DNA of 64,000 nt, taken from contig NZ_JABBGJ010000008.1 of assembly GCF_012927345.1 (NCBI RefSeq), positions 1 through 64,000 of the forward strand, written 5' to 3'. Positions 8,985 through 18,334 of this stretch are shown one piece after another. This DNA is from Paraburkholderia polaris. Lineage in GTDB: Bacteria > Pseudomonadota > Gammaproteobacteria > Burkholderiales > Burkholderiaceae. A program made the position numbers and the translations under genes. Below the pieces are notes generated by a model. That model did not search any database. It was not told where the DNA came from and saw nothing but the letters and a program-made list of their open reading frames with translations. Within the stretch, counting starts at the first letter, position 1. Every line of letters begins with the position of its first letter.

Positions 8985-9920
8985 TCACCCCCGCGGATGA
9001 TGCTGCGCATGCAGCGACTTCAGCCGTTCGCGGGCCACGTGCGTATAGATCTGCGTGGTCGAGATATCCGTATGACCGAGCAGCAATTGCACGACGCGCA
9101 AATCGGCGCCATGGTTCAGCAGGTGCGTCGCGAATGCGTGCCGCAGCGTATGCGGTGAGAGTGGCGCGTGCACATCGGCCGCTGCCGCGTGACGCTTGAT
9201 GATGTTCCAGAACTGCTGGCGGGTCATGCCCTCTGCGCGGCTCGTGACGAACAGCGCATCCGTCGCGCGCGCACCCAGCAACGCAGGACGCGCTTCGCGC
9301 AAATAGCGTTCGATCCAGCCGTGCGCCTCCTCGCCGAACGGAATCAGGCGCTCTTTCGAGCCCTTGCCCATGACGCGCACCACGCCTTCGTTCAGGCCCA
9401 CTTCCACCGTCTGCAGCGTGACGAGTTCCGTCACACGCAAACCGCTCGCGTACATCAACTCCAGCATGGTGCGGTCGCGCAGACCCAAGGGTGTGTCGAT
9501 ATCCGGCGCACCGAGCAGCGCTTCGACTTGCGCTTCGGTGAGCGTCGACGGAAAACGCGGCGGTTGCTTCGCCGAACGGATGCGTACCGTCGGATCGACC
9601 TGTGTGCGGTGCTCGCGCACGGCCCAGCCATAGTAACGGCGAAACACCGAGAGCCGCCGGTTCGCCGAGGTGGATTTGTCTTTCTGGCGCGCCGCGCTAT
9701 AGGCGTCGAGATCGGCCTCGCTGGCCGTGTCGAGCGATGTGTTGCGCGTTTGCGCGAGCCATTCGCAGAACAGCCGCAGATCGCGCCGGTAGGCATCGAG
9801 CGTGTTGCGCGACAAGCCGTGCTCGAGCCACAACGCGTCGCAGAACGCGTCGATCGAGGCCGAGCTCGCCACAAACAAAGGTGACGCGGTCGGCGCGTCT
9901 TCAGTCACGGTGTCGCTCAT
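8985..9920 (-). CDS. xerD: Site-specific tyrosine recombinase XerD
   Basis: 311 residues with an N-terminal SAM-like core-binding domain (about 20-110) and a C-terminal catalytic domain. Active-site segments are visible: ASGLRVTEL (Arg I), GKGSKERLIP (Lys), SPHTLRHAFATHLLNHG (His-x-x-Arg), LLGHTDISTTQIYTH (His and the Tyr nucleophile). With XerC it resolves chromosome dimers at dif. Its ATG overlaps the stop of the upstream ogt gene by 4 bp, so the two are probably co-transcribed. It is convergent with the acyl-CoA ligase, 6 bp apart. Confidence 0.93.
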   Translation of the reverse strand: MSDTVTEDAPTASPLFVASSASIDAFCDALWLEHGLSRNTLDAYRRDLRLFCEWLAQTRNTSLDTASEADLDAYSAARQKDKSTSANRRLSVFRRYYGWAVREHRTQVDPTVRIRSAKQPPRFPSTLTEAQVEALLGAPDIDTPLGLRDRTMLELMYASGLRVTELVTLQTVEVGLNEGVVRVMGKGSKERLIPFGEEAHGWIERYLREARPALLGARATDALFVTSRAEGMTRQQFWNIIKRHAAAADVHAPLSPHTLRHAFATHLLNHGADLRVVQLLLGHTDISTTQIYTHVARERLKSLHAQHHPRG

Positions 9921-10387
9921 GCGTAGGGAATGCCTTCATGCGCCAGAAGCCAGCGCTTGACGTTGCGAAAAAAGCCATCATCGGCATGATGCGCGAATCC
10001 GCCGATGCCGCTCGAACTGACCACCCGATGACAGGGGATCACGATCGGAAAGTAATTGGACCCGCACGCCTGACCAACCGCACGCGGAGCACTGCCTAGC
10101 TGCCTTGCCAGTTGCCCATAGGTCCTTACGGCGCCCGGCGGGATGTCGCTGATCGCGTGCCACACGCGCCGCTGAAACGCGGTGCCGACCGCTGCCAGCG
10201 GCAAGTCGAACTTCGCGGATGCACGCTCGAAATAACGCTCGATCTGCTCGACGGCCAGCTTTGCCAGAAGCGTGTCTGGTGCGACACTCTGCATCGACTC
10301 CGGCAAATAGACGATCTCGCGCACAGCCTCGCCTTCGAGGCGGATGCCGACCTTGCCGAACGGTGCATCGATCACTGCGTTGAACAT
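9917..10387 (-). CDS. ogt: Methylated-DNA--protein-cysteine S-methyltransferase
   Basis: Suicide repair protein taking the methyl group from O6-methylguanine. From ATG 10387 it has 156 residues, with the helix-turn-helix region GTAFQRRVWHAISDIPPG, the active-site PCHRV (VIPCHRVVSSSG) and the C-terminal GFFRNVKRWLLAHEG. A longer frame upstream to 10588 is open but has no family similarity. The stop overlaps the xerD start by 4 bp (translational coupling). Confidence 0.93.
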   Translation of the reverse strand: MFNAVIDAPFGKVGIRLEGEAVREIVYLPESMQSVAPDTLLAKLAVEQIERYFERASAKFDLPLAAVGTAFQRRVWHAISDIPPGAVRTYGQLARQLGSAPRAVGQACGSNYFPIVIPCHRVVSSSGIGGFAHHADDGFFRNVKRWLLAHEGIPYA

Positions 10388-10526
10388 GGTTGCTCGCTCC
10401 GTGATTGGCGGGGCATCTTCAGATTGCACGGCGGCGCATTTGAATAAGCGCGCGGGCGGCGCACAAACGCACGACTCACTATTACCCGCCGCATATTCCT
10501 GGCACAGCCCCCCAATTGTCGCTACT

Positions 10527-11771
10527 CTACGCCGCTTCCAACGCCCATTCCACATGCTCGCGCACCACGGCGGAGGGGTCTTCGGCACGTAACTTCAGCG
10601 CATGAACAATCGCCTCACGCGCATCCGCGCTCAAACTTTCCGACGAGGCCCGCAGCGCGTTACCCATTCCCACTGCCAGGTTACGCAGCCAGCTTTCGTA
10701 ACCGATGCGGCGAATCGCACTGCCTTGCATGCGCGTGTCGAACTCCTCCGCGCTCCATGCAAACAGCTCGACCAGCGTCGCGCGATCGAGCCCATGCCGC
10801 ACATCGAAATCGGCGACCGGCGCGGCCTGCGCAAATTTGTTCCACGGACAGACGAGCTGGCAATCGTCGCAGCCGTACACACGATTACCGATCAGCGGCC
10901 GCATTTCCAGGGGAATATTGCCCTTCAATTCGATCGTCAGATACGAAATACAGAGACGTGCATCGACCTTATACGGCGCAACAATCGCACCCGTCGGACA
11001 TGCGCCGATGCAGCGTGTGCAACTGCCGCAATGCGAGCCCGGCGCTTCGGGTGCATCGTCGGGCGACGTCTCGGCATCGGTGGGCAACGGCACGTCGACA
11101 TAGATTTCGCCGAGAAAAAACAGCGAACCGGCATCGCGCTGCAGCAGCAGCGTGTGCTTGCCGCGCCAGCCGATCCCGGCCTTCTGGGCAAGTTCTACTT
11201 CGAGCACCGGCGCCGAATCGGTAAATACGCGGTAGCCAAACGCGCCGATCTCCGCCTCGATTTTCTCGGCCAGATGTTGCAGACGGTTACGCATTACCTT
11301 GTGATAATCGCGGCCCCGCGCATAGATCGACACCACCGCCGCCGACGGGTCCGCGAGCCGCGCATGCTCGGCTGCGCGCCAGTCTTGCGGTATGAGCGGC
11401 GAGTCCCGCAACGCGCTTTCGTGCGCCTTTCCACTCAATGTCTGAGCCGGCAAATAGGCGATGCGCGCGGTAATCACACGTCGCGTGCCGGCCACAAGCT
11501 CGGCGGGGCGCGCGCGTTTCATACCGTGTTTCGCCATATAATCCATCTCGCCGTGGCAACCCGCATCCAGCCATGCTGCAAGCGGCGCTTCGGCAGCGGA
11601 GAGATCGGTGTCGCTGATACCAATCGCCCCGAAACCCAGTTCACGGCCCCACGTTTTGATGTTGAGCGCGAGCGCATTCAGCGCCGCTTCATCGAAATGA
11701 CGCTCGGCACGCGCATCGTCGTTAGACGCAGGCGTGCTGGAAACAGGGGACTCCGGACTTCGGTTCATCAC
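10527..11771 (-). CDS. queG: Epoxyqueuosine reductase QueG
   Basis: Last step of queuosine synthesis in tRNA: reduction of epoxyqueuosine using cobalamin and two 4Fe-4S clusters. The 414-residue protein carries two ferredoxin-like cysteine clusters, CGSCTRCIGACPTGAI and GCDDCQLVCPWNKFA, plus the upstream GWRGKHTLLLQRDAGS segment typical of the family. The C-terminal part (about residues 345-414) resembles a HEAT-like helical end. It is divergent from tsaE with only 14 bp between starts, so the promoters must overlap. The first ~25 residues are Ser/Pro-rich and may be an over-long start. Confidence 0.94.
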   Translation of the reverse strand: MMNRSPESPVSSTPASNDDARAERHFDEAALNALALNIKTWGRELGFGAIGISDTDLSAAEAPLAAWLDAGCHGEMDYMAKHGMKRARPAELVAGTRRVITARIAYLPAQTLSGKAHESALRDSPLIPQDWRAAEHARLADPSAAVVSIYARGRDYHKVMRNRLQHLAEKIEAEIGAFGYRVFTDSAPVLEVELAQKAGIGWRGKHTLLLQRDAGSLFFLGEIYVDVPLPTDAETSPDDAPEAPGSHCGSCTRCIGACPTGAIVAPYKVDARLCISYLTIELKGNIPLEMRPLIGNRVYGCDDCQLVCPWNKFAQAAPVADFDVRHGLDRATLVELFAWSAEEFDTRMQGSAIRRIGYESWLRNLAVGMGNALRASSESLSADAREAIVHALKLRAEDPSAVVREHVEWALEAA

Positions 11772-11785
11772 GCCATTTTACGAGA

Positions 11786-12406
11786 ATGCCCGTCAATCCC
11801 GATCTCGCGATCCAACCGCCCGCCGATGTCCTGCTCGAACGCTCCTTCGCGCTCGCGGACGAGGCCGCCACCAACGCATTCGGCGAGCGCTTTGCACGGG
11901 CCATTGAAAGCGTGCGCGAGGCGCTGCAAAAACCGCGGCGAACTCCACAGCAAACAACACCGCAAGAAGCGCAACAACCCGCGCCGGGCACCGAAGGTAA
12001 TCAGGCATTCCACGGCCTGCAAGTACAACTCGTCGGCGACCTTGGCGCCGGCAAAACCACGCTCGTGCGCGCCACCTTGCGCGGCCTCGGCCACACCGGC
12101 CGCGTGCGCAGCCCCACTTACACACTCGTCGAACCCTACGTGCTCGAGCGGCCCGCTGGGGAACTCTCGCTCTATCACTTCGATCTGTACAGGTTCACCG
12201 ACCCGGCCGAATGGGCCGACGCGGGCTTTCGCGAGTACTTCGACAGCGGCGCCATCTGCCTCGTCGAATGGCCGCAGCGCGCCGGGCGTCTCCTTGGCGT
12301 GCCGGATCTCGTCTTCGCGCTCGACCTGGACCACGAGGGCGACGGCCGGGTACTCGTCGCACGGGCATACAGCGAATCAGGAAAGGCATGTCTCGAAAGA
12401 TGTTGA
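11786..12406 (+). CDS. tsaE: tRNA threonylcarbamoyladenosine biosynthesis ATPase TsaE
   Basis: ATPase partner of TsaB/TsaD in making t6A37 in ANN-decoding tRNAs. It has the Walker A GDLGAGKTTLVR, the SPTYTLVEPY segment and YHFDLYRFTDPAEW, then IxLVEWPQRA, all family hallmarks. At 206 residues it is longer than the usual ~150; a Gln/Pro/Thr-rich stretch (about residues 45-72) is inserted before the P-loop and accounts for most of the excess. Its 3' end overlaps the amidase gene by 19 bp. Confidence 0.92.
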   Translation: MPVNPDLAIQPPADVLLERSFALADEAATNAFGERFARAIESVREALQKPRRTPQQTTPQEAQQPAPGTEGNQAFHGLQVQLVGDLGAGKTTLVRATLRGLGHTGRVRSPTYTLVEPYVLERPAGELSLYHFDLYRFTDPAEWADAGFREYFDSGAICLVEWPQRAGRLLGVPDLVFALDLDHEGDGRVLVARAYSESGKACLERC

Positions 12407-13965
12407 TCAAACCGTTCCGCTCGATCGAATCGGCGGCTACCGCAACGCATAACTGGCGGCGCCGGCAGATTCTGCGCGCGGGCGCGTCCACGCTGGTGCT
12501 CGGCCTTGTCGCTCCGCGTCTCGCGTGGGCGAGTTCGGTGCTGGGCGTGCGGGTCTGGCCGGCGCGCGATTACACGCGCGTAACGATCGAGTCGGATCAG
12601 CCTTTGCAGAACGCGCAGCAGTTGCTGCAGAGTCCGGACCGGCTGGTGGTCGATCTGAGCGGCCTCGATCTGGATCAGGCGCTCAAGGACCTGGTATCGA
12701 AGATCACGCCGAACGATCCGCAGATTCAGTCGGTGCGTGTCGGGCAATATCAGCCGCACGTCGTGCGAATGGTGTTCGATCTGAAGGGCTCGGTGAAACC
12801 GCAGGTGTTCACGCTGCCGCCGGTCGGCGCGTACAAATACCGGCTGGTTTTTGACCTGTACCCGGCTGTTGCGCCCGATCCGCTGATGGATCTGCTCGCG
12901 CAGACGGAGCGCAAGCAGCAAACGTTCGACGAAAACAACGCGCCGCCCGCCACGCTGAGCGGCCCGGGCACCACGCCGCCCACCGCCGACAACAGCGAAG
13001 CCTTCTTCGAGCGTTATGCGCAGAACGGCAGCGGCGGGACGGCGCCGAGCGTGCCACGTCCGCCGGTGCATGTCACGCCGACACCTGCTCCGCCCATCCT
13101 CGGCAAGCCCGCAACGCCGACGGCGCCGATCGCGCCGCCCACCGCGATTGCGCGCAACAAGGGGGGCACCAGTGGCAGCAACCTCGGTGGCGACGACAGC
13201 GACGGCGACGATAACTACGCGTTCACCAACCCGAAAACCGGCAAGAGCAACACGGTGCGTCTGCTCACCGTCGCGATCGATCCGGGTCACGGCGGCGAGG
13301 ACCCAGGCGCAATCGGCGGCTCAGGCACCTACGAGAAGCACGTCGCACTCGACATCGCGAAGAAGCTGCGCGCGAAGATCGACGCACAGCCGAACATGCG
13401 CGCCATGATGACGCGCGACGCCGACTTCTTCGTGCCGCTTAACGTGCGCGTCCAGAAGGCACGGCGCGTGGGCGCGGACCTGTTCGTGTCGATCCACGCG
13501 GACGCCTTCACCACGCCCGACGCGAAAGGCTCGTCGGTGTTCGCCTTGTCGGAGCATGGCGCGTCGAGCGCCGCGGCGCGCTGGATGGCGAACAAGGAGA
13601 ACTCGTCGGATCAGATCGGCGGGATCAACATCAAGTCCGCCGACGCCACCGTCAACCGCGCGCTGTTCGATATGTCGACCACCGCGCAAATCCGCGATTC
13701 GATGCGCTACGGCAACTTCGTGCTGAACGAGATCGGCGGCATCAACAAGCTGCACAAAGGTTCGGTCGAACAGGCCGGGTTTGCCGTGCTGAAGGCGCCG
13801 GACATTCCGTCGATCCTCGTGGAGACCGCCTTCATCAGCAACCCGGACGAGGAGCGCCGCCTGAACGACGACGCGTATCGGGAGAAGATGGCCGATGCGA
13901 TCATGACCGGCATCAAGCGTTATTTCGCGGCGAATCCGCCGTTGGCGAAGAACCGCATGACGTAA
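12388..13965 (+). CDS. amiC: N-acetylmuramoyl-L-alanine amidase (AmiC-type, Tat-exported)
   Basis: Periplasmic zinc amidase that cuts septal peptidoglycan. Of 525 residues, the N terminus holds a twin-arginine signal (NWRRRQILRAGASTLVLG, cleavage after LAWA). An AMIN-type beta domain follows (about 45-165), then a Pro/Thr/Ala-rich linker (about 190-285), then the Amidase_3 domain with zinc ligands in AIDPGHGGEDPGA, GTYEKHVALD and FVSIHADAF, and the catalytic Glu in LVETAFISN. Start ATG 12388 overlaps tsaE; ATG 12400 is an alternative. A terminator follows at 14028. Confidence 0.92.
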   Translation: MSRKMLIKPFRSIESAATATHNWRRRQILRAGASTLVLGLVAPRLAWASSVLGVRVWPARDYTRVTIESDQPLQNAQQLLQSPDRLVVDLSGLDLDQALKDLVSKITPNDPQIQSVRVGQYQPHVVRMVFDLKGSVKPQVFTLPPVGAYKYRLVFDLYPAVAPDPLMDLLAQTERKQQTFDENNAPPATLSGPGTTPPTADNSEAFFERYAQNGSGGTAPSVPRPPVHVTPTPAPPILGKPATPTAPIAPPTAIARNKGGTSGSNLGGDDSDGDDNYAFTNPKTGKSNTVRLLTVAIDPGHGGEDPGAIGGSGTYEKHVALDIAKKLRAKIDAQPNMRAMMTRDADFFVPLNVRVQKARRVGADLFVSIHADAFTTPDAKGSSVFALSEHGASSAAARWMANKENSSDQIGGINIKSADATVNRALFDMSTTAQIRDSMRYGNFVLNEIGGINKLHKGSVEQAGFAVLKAPDIPSILVETAFISNPDEERRLNDDAYREKMADAIMTGIKRYFAANPPLAKNRMT

Positions 13966-14027
13966 TGCCACCGGGCATGACAGCGCTTCGCGCGTGTCGA
14001 GCAGCGCCGTGATGGCGAATAAAGGAT

Positions 14028-14052
14028 CGGCCGCTCATGCGGCCGTCTTTTT
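14028..14052 (+). terminator. Rho-independent terminator after amiC
   Basis: Stem CGGCCGC (14028-14034), loop TCAT, GCGGCCG (14039-14045), followed by TCTTTTTCT. It is placed 62 bp after the amiC stop. Confidence 0.88.
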
Positions 14053-14165
14053 CTCTACGTGAGGTCTGCCAGTTGATCGGGCTCGTGGCGCACGCTGCGA
14101 GGCCAAGGAATTTGCCGCTGCGTCCAGTTAGAGTTGGTAAGCAAAAAGTCAGGGGTAAAAGGCGT

Positions 14166-15047
14166 TCAGCGCGCCGGTGAAAGCCGCTGCACGACCCAAC
14201 CACCGAACACATTCACCGCCAACCCCGCCATCACCAACAAGGCACCCACGATCTGCGCCGCGGACAAGTGTTCGTCGAGAAACAAGGACGCAGACGCCAG
14301 CCCGACAATCGGCACCAGCAGCGAGAACGGCGCCACCTGGCTCGCCGGATAGCGCGACAGGAGGCGGCTCCACAGGCCGTAGCCGATCAACGTCGCGACA
14401 AACGCGAGATACACGATAGCGAAAATCGACATCGCGCTGATCCCGGACAGCGCCGCGACGATCCGTTGCGGCCCCTCGAACGCGTACGACAGCGCAAAAA
14501 ACGGCAACGGCGGAATCAGGCTGCCCCACACCACCAGGCCGACCAGATCGACCTTGCCGACCTTCTTCGTGACGATGTTGCCAAGCGCCCACGAACACGC
14601 GGCGCACAGCGTGAGGATGAAACCGGCGAGCGTCATCGCGTGGCCGCCTTGCATGCCGATGATCGCGAGACCGCCCGCCGCGATCAGCAAACCGACGATG
14701 TTCGGCACGCGAAAGCGTTCGTGCAGAAACAGGGCCGCGAAAATCAACGTGAAGAACGCCTGCGCCTGCAATACGAGCGAAGCGAGCCCCGCCGGCATAC
14801 CGACATACATCGCCGAGAACAGAAAAGCGAACTGCCCGAACGAAATCGTCGCGCCGTAAGCGAACAGCCAGCGCCACGGCATCTGCGGCCGCTTGACGAA
14901 AAACACCGCCGGCACTGCGGCGAGCGCGAAACGCAGCGCGCCGAGCAGCATCGGCGGCACGCCATGCAGGCCCACCTTGATCACGACGAAATTGACGCCC
15001 CACGCAACCACGACGACCAGCGCGAGCAGTAAATCCTTGGGCGACAT
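14166..15047 (-). CDS. eamA: EamA-type DMT-superfamily exporter
   Basis: 293-residue inner-membrane protein with about ten hydrophobic helices in two EamA repeats. The opening (MSPKDLLLALVVVVAWGVNF) and segments such as GMPAGLASLVLQAQAFFT and APFSLLVPIVGLASA closely resemble E. coli EamA (YdeD), which exports O-acetylserine and cysteine; substrate here is inferred only. ATG 15047 is preferred over the ATG 12 bp upstream because GGAG sits 6 bases before it and because E. coli EamA starts at the equivalent residue. Confidence 0.8.
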   Translation of the reverse strand: MSPKDLLLALVVVVAWGVNFVVIKVGLHGVPPMLLGALRFALAAVPAVFFVKRPQMPWRWLFAYGATISFGQFAFLFSAMYVGMPAGLASLVLQAQAFFTLIFAALFLHERFRVPNIVGLLIAAGGLAIIGMQGGHAMTLAGFILTLCAACSWALGNIVTKKVGKVDLVGLVVWGSLIPPLPFFALSYAFEGPQRIVAALSGISAMSIFAIVYLAFVATLIGYGLWSRLLSRYPASQVAPFSLLVPIVGLASASLFLDEHLSAAQIVGALLVMAGLAVNVFGGWVVQRLSPAR

Positions 15048-15224
15048 CCCGGTCTCCATTTCATTGTTGGATCCGGCAGTTTAGCGGAGCCAGCAGCATC
15101 AAGGGATGGCGTGCCTTACGGAATCCCGGAGCGGTAAAACGGCGCAAACCGTCAGCATTCCGCCCTCCGCAGTAGAATCGTCTATTAAGCAAAATCCGAC
15201 TCACCCTTCCAGCCGAGCCTGCCC

Positions 15225-16100
15225 ATGTCTTCCTCGATCAAAGCAGTTCTCAAACCGCATCTGCGCGACGTCGGCAGCCTCACCGTGCGGCGTGTGCTGC
15301 CGGCCATGGCGGCGCGCCTGATCGGCCCGTTCATCTTCTTCGACCACATGGGCCCTGCCACGCTCGAACCGGGCGCCGGGCTTGACGTGCGTCCGCACCC
15401 GCATATCGGCCTTGCCACCGTCACGTATCTGTTCGAAGGCTCGATCATGCATCGCGACAGCCTCGGCTCCGAGCAGAAGATCGTCCCGGGCGACGTCAAC
15501 TGGATGACGGCGGGCCGCGGCATCGTCCATTCCGAGCGCACACCGGCCGAAGACCGCGCGAGCGGCCTGACCGTGCACGGCATCCAGACCTGGGTCGCGC
15601 TGCCGCTCGACGACGAAGACATCGAACCGTCCTTCGCGCATCATGCGGCCGACACGCTGCCGGTGGTCGAGCGCAACGGCGTCACGCTGCGCGTGATCGC
15701 GGGCACCGCGTTCGGCGAAACCTCGCCGGTCGCGACCTTTTCCGGCACGCTGTATGTGGCCGCGGAGTTCGCCCCGGGCGGCGCCTTCGCGCTCGAACCG
15801 GAACACGAGGAACGCGGTGTCTATCTGGTGGAAGGCGATCTCGAGATCGACGGCGCGCCGCTCGAAGTGGGCCAGATGGCTGTGCTCGCGCTCGACGAAA
15901 CCGTCACGCTTGCCAGCACCCACGGCGCGCGCGTGATGCTGCTCGGTGGCGAGAAGCTGGATGGCGAGCGCTTTATCGAATGGAACTTCGTCGCCAGTTC
16001 GCGCGAGAAGATCGAAGCCGCGAAGCTGGCGTGGACCAATCAGGAGATGGGCAAGGTGCCGGGCGAAACCGAATGGATTCCGCTGCCGACGAGAAAATAA
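15225..16100 (+). CDS. Pirin family protein
   Basis: 291-residue bicupin. The N-terminal half has the pirin pattern (FDHMGPATLEPGAGLDVRPH, HPHIGLATVTYLFEGSIMHRDSLG, VNWMTAGRGIVHSERTP), including the His/Glu ligands that hold an iron atom. The C-terminal half is the pirin C domain (FAPGGAFALEPEHEERGVYLVEG and GEKLDGERFIEWNFVASS). Bacterial pirins have been described as quercetin dioxygenases or redox-sensing regulators; which applies here is not clear. It is flanked by a divergent exporter and, 97 bp downstream, by ybbN. Confidence 0.88.
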   Translation: MSSSIKAVLKPHLRDVGSLTVRRVLPAMAARLIGPFIFFDHMGPATLEPGAGLDVRPHPHIGLATVTYLFEGSIMHRDSLGSEQKIVPGDVNWMTAGRGIVHSERTPAEDRASGLTVHGIQTWVALPLDDEDIEPSFAHHAADTLPVVERNGVTLRVIAGTAFGETSPVATFSGTLYVAAEFAPGGAFALEPEHEERGVYLVEGDLEIDGAPLEVGQMAVLALDETVTLASTHGARVMLLGGEKLDGERFIEWNFVASSREKIEAAKLAWTNQEMGKVPGETEWIPLPTRK

Positions 16101-16197
16101 GCGCGAATCCGCGCAAGCAAAAGTGAGCGCGAGGCGCATTGAATTCGTCGTGCCCGGCCCCACTTAGCCAACCAACCGTTTTATCGATGAGGACGCA

Positions 16198-17046
16198 ATG
16201 GACACCACTCTGGCCACTTTCGAACAGGACGTCATCACGGCGTCGACACTGGCCCCTGTGCTGGTCGATTTCTGGGCACCGTGGTGCGGGCCCTGCAAGA
16301 CGCTCGGCCCGATGCTGGAAAAGCTCGAAGCCGAAGCCGCCGGCAAATGGAAGCTGGTGAAGGTGAACGTGGACGAGAACCAGGAACTGGCCGGGCACTT
16401 CCAGGTGCGCAGCATTCCGCACGTCATGGCGTTTGCCGACGGCCAGCCGGTCGATCAATTCGTCGGCGTGCTGCCGGAAGGCCAGTTGCGCGAGTTTATC
16501 GAGCGCCTCGTGCCGCAAGGCGCGGACGCCGCACGTCTTGAAGCGCAAGCCGCGTTGGCCGAAGGCCGCCGCGAGGATGCCTACAATGCGCTGCAAGCCG
16601 CACTCGCCTACGACCCAGGCTTCGACGAAGCGCGCATGGACCGCATCGAAATGCTGCTCGAAGATCACCGCGTCGACGAAGCGCGCAATGAAGTCGACCT
16701 GCTGTCGCCGAAAACCACGCAAGGGATCGACGCGCGTTTCAATGCGATCAAGACCCGGCTCGATGCGGTGGACGCGGCTGCCGATCTGCCACCCACGGAT
16801 GCACTCGAAGCCAAAGTCGCAGCGCATCCGGACGATCTCGAAGCTCGCTTCGATCTGGCTAGCGCACTCATCGCCCGCCGCAAATACGAAGGCGCGCTCG
16901 AGCATCTGCTAGCCATCGTGCAGCGCGACCGCACGTTCCGCGACGACATCGGCCGTAAGACGATGCTGTCGGTGTTCGATCTCGCCACGCATCAGCCGGA
17001 GCTGGTGTCGCAATGGCGGCGCAAGCTGAGCGCGCTGTTGTACTAA
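16198..17046 (+). CDS. ybbN: Thioredoxin-fold co-chaperone YbbN/CnoX
   Basis: 282 residues. An N-terminal thioredoxin domain (about 1-110) contains the intact redox motif WAPWCGPCK, followed by tetratricopeptide-like repeats (about 115-282). This is the YbbN/CnoX architecture; these proteins protect aggregation-prone substrates and hand them to GroEL or DnaK. E. coli CnoX has lost the first cysteine of the motif, while this copy keeps CGPC and may be an active oxidoreductase. It is preceded by ATGAGGACGC leader sequence and is probably monocistronic. Confidence 0.9.
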   Translation: MDTTLATFEQDVITASTLAPVLVDFWAPWCGPCKTLGPMLEKLEAEAAGKWKLVKVNVDENQELAGHFQVRSIPHVMAFADGQPVDQFVGVLPEGQLREFIERLVPQGADAARLEAQAALAEGRREDAYNALQAALAYDPGFDEARMDRIEMLLEDHRVDEARNEVDLLSPKTTQGIDARFNAIKTRLDAVDAAADLPPTDALEAKVAAHPDDLEARFDLASALIARRKYEGALEHLLAIVQRDRTFRDDIGRKTMLSVFDLATHQPELVSQWRRKLSALLY

Positions 17047-17228
17047 TCTGACCTGTGTTCAGGGGCGGTGAAGGAGCCGCGCCTGAATGCGTTGCGGCAT
17101 AAACTGCAGCAACTAGCTCCCCGTCAATGGCTTAATGTCCTGCGGCCCGCTCCGTTTCTTTATTGCCTCGCTGCTCACCGCCTTGGCGCCTGCTACACGC
17201 CACTGTGCGCATTAAACGCCCTACCGCT

Positions 17229-18086
17229 TCAACCTGCAGCCCGCTTCGCCAAGGCTCGCAACACATGCGCGGCCGCGGCAAAACCGAAGCTCGCGGTCAC
17301 GCATACGCTCGATCCAAATCCCGCACAGTTCAAACCGACCGGCCCCGTATGGCCCGGCGACGTGGTCACGTGCTCCGCTTCCTCGTCGATATCGCACACG
17401 GCGGCTTCCGGGTAGATCAGCGGCTCATCGGAATACACCGCGCTCACCTTGAACTTCGCCTTCGGACCACGCGGAAAGCCATGCTGTTTGCGCAACTGCC
17501 CGCGCACTTTCGATAGCAACGGATCCTGGATGGTCAACGCGAGATCGTCGATCCGAATGCGCGTCGGGTCCAGTTGGCCACCCGCACCGCCCACGGTAAT
17601 CAACGGCTGCTTCTTCTCGACGCACCACGCGATCAACGCGGTCTTGGTACGCACGCTGTCGATCGCATCGATCACGTAGTCGAAACCACCGCCAAGCGTC
17701 ACCGCGAAATTGTCCGGTTCGACGAAGTCTTCCACCAGCCGCACGTCGCAGAACGGATTGATTGCCGCAATGCGTTCGGCCATCGCCTCGACCTTCGGTT
17801 TCCCGTAGTTACCGTCTAGCGCATGGATCTGGCGATTAGTGTTGCTCTCGGCGACATTGTCCAGATCGATCAAGGTCAGCGTGCCGACCGCGCTGCGCGC
17901 CAATGCCTCCGCCACCCATGAGCCGACCCCGCCGATGCCGATCACGGCGACGTGTGCCCCTTCGAACGCAGCGAGCGCCGGCGCGCCGTACAGGCGGGCA
18001 ATGCCGCCGAAGCGCCGCGCGCGGTCGGCGGTTTCACTCCCGTCGAGGCTGGTAGTAAGATCGGAATGCGCGGTGGTGCTAGACAT
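17229..18086 (-). CDS. tcdA: tRNA threonylcarbamoyladenosine dehydratase TcdA
   Basis: E1/ThiF-like ATPase that cyclises t6A37 to ct6A in tRNA. Signs are RFGGIARLYG near the start, the nucleotide loop VIGIGGVGSWVAEALARSAVG, the DLDNVAESNTNRQ segment, and VIDAIDSVRTKTALIAWC. ATG 18086 is chosen (285 residues); a TTG 30 bp further upstream is possible but there is no clear ribosome site for either. TsaE, which contributes to the precursor t6A, is encoded about 5 kb away. Confidence 0.9.
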   Translation of the reverse strand: MSSTTAHSDLTTSLDGSETADRARRFGGIARLYGAPALAAFEGAHVAVIGIGGVGSWVAEALARSAVGTLTLIDLDNVAESNTNRQIHALDGNYGKPKVEAMAERIAAINPFCDVRLVEDFVEPDNFAVTLGGGFDYVIDAIDSVRTKTALIAWCVEKKQPLITVGGAGGQLDPTRIRIDDLALTIQDPLLSKVRGQLRKQHGFPRGPKAKFKVSAVYSDEPLIYPEAAVCDIDEEAEHVTTSPGHTGPVGLNCAGFGSSVCVTASFGFAAAAHVLRALAKRAAG

Positions 18087-18334
18087 GGTGGAAGGCTCGT
18101 TCAACAAAGCAGGCAAAACACAAAGTGATAAAAACGCTCAGGCATGCTCAGGCGTTCGCAGCCCGTATTTTGCCTGATCGCGTCAATCCACATCGCCGTA
18201 CCAACCTGGAGGCCCGAATGGCTGCAAACGTAGTCGCGTAGATGTCCACACAGCGCGGCGGGCCTTGATCTGGTCGCGCGCAAAGAATTCAAGCCTTAGC
18301 TATACTGATTGGACTGTAGCGTTCGCATAAGAAT

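Noticed and set aside
12175..13290. Long open frame on the minus strand opposite tsaE and amiC (371 codons)
   Set aside because: Arg/Val/His-rich sequence of the kind produced antisense to GC-rich genes; both sense genes are firmly identified.
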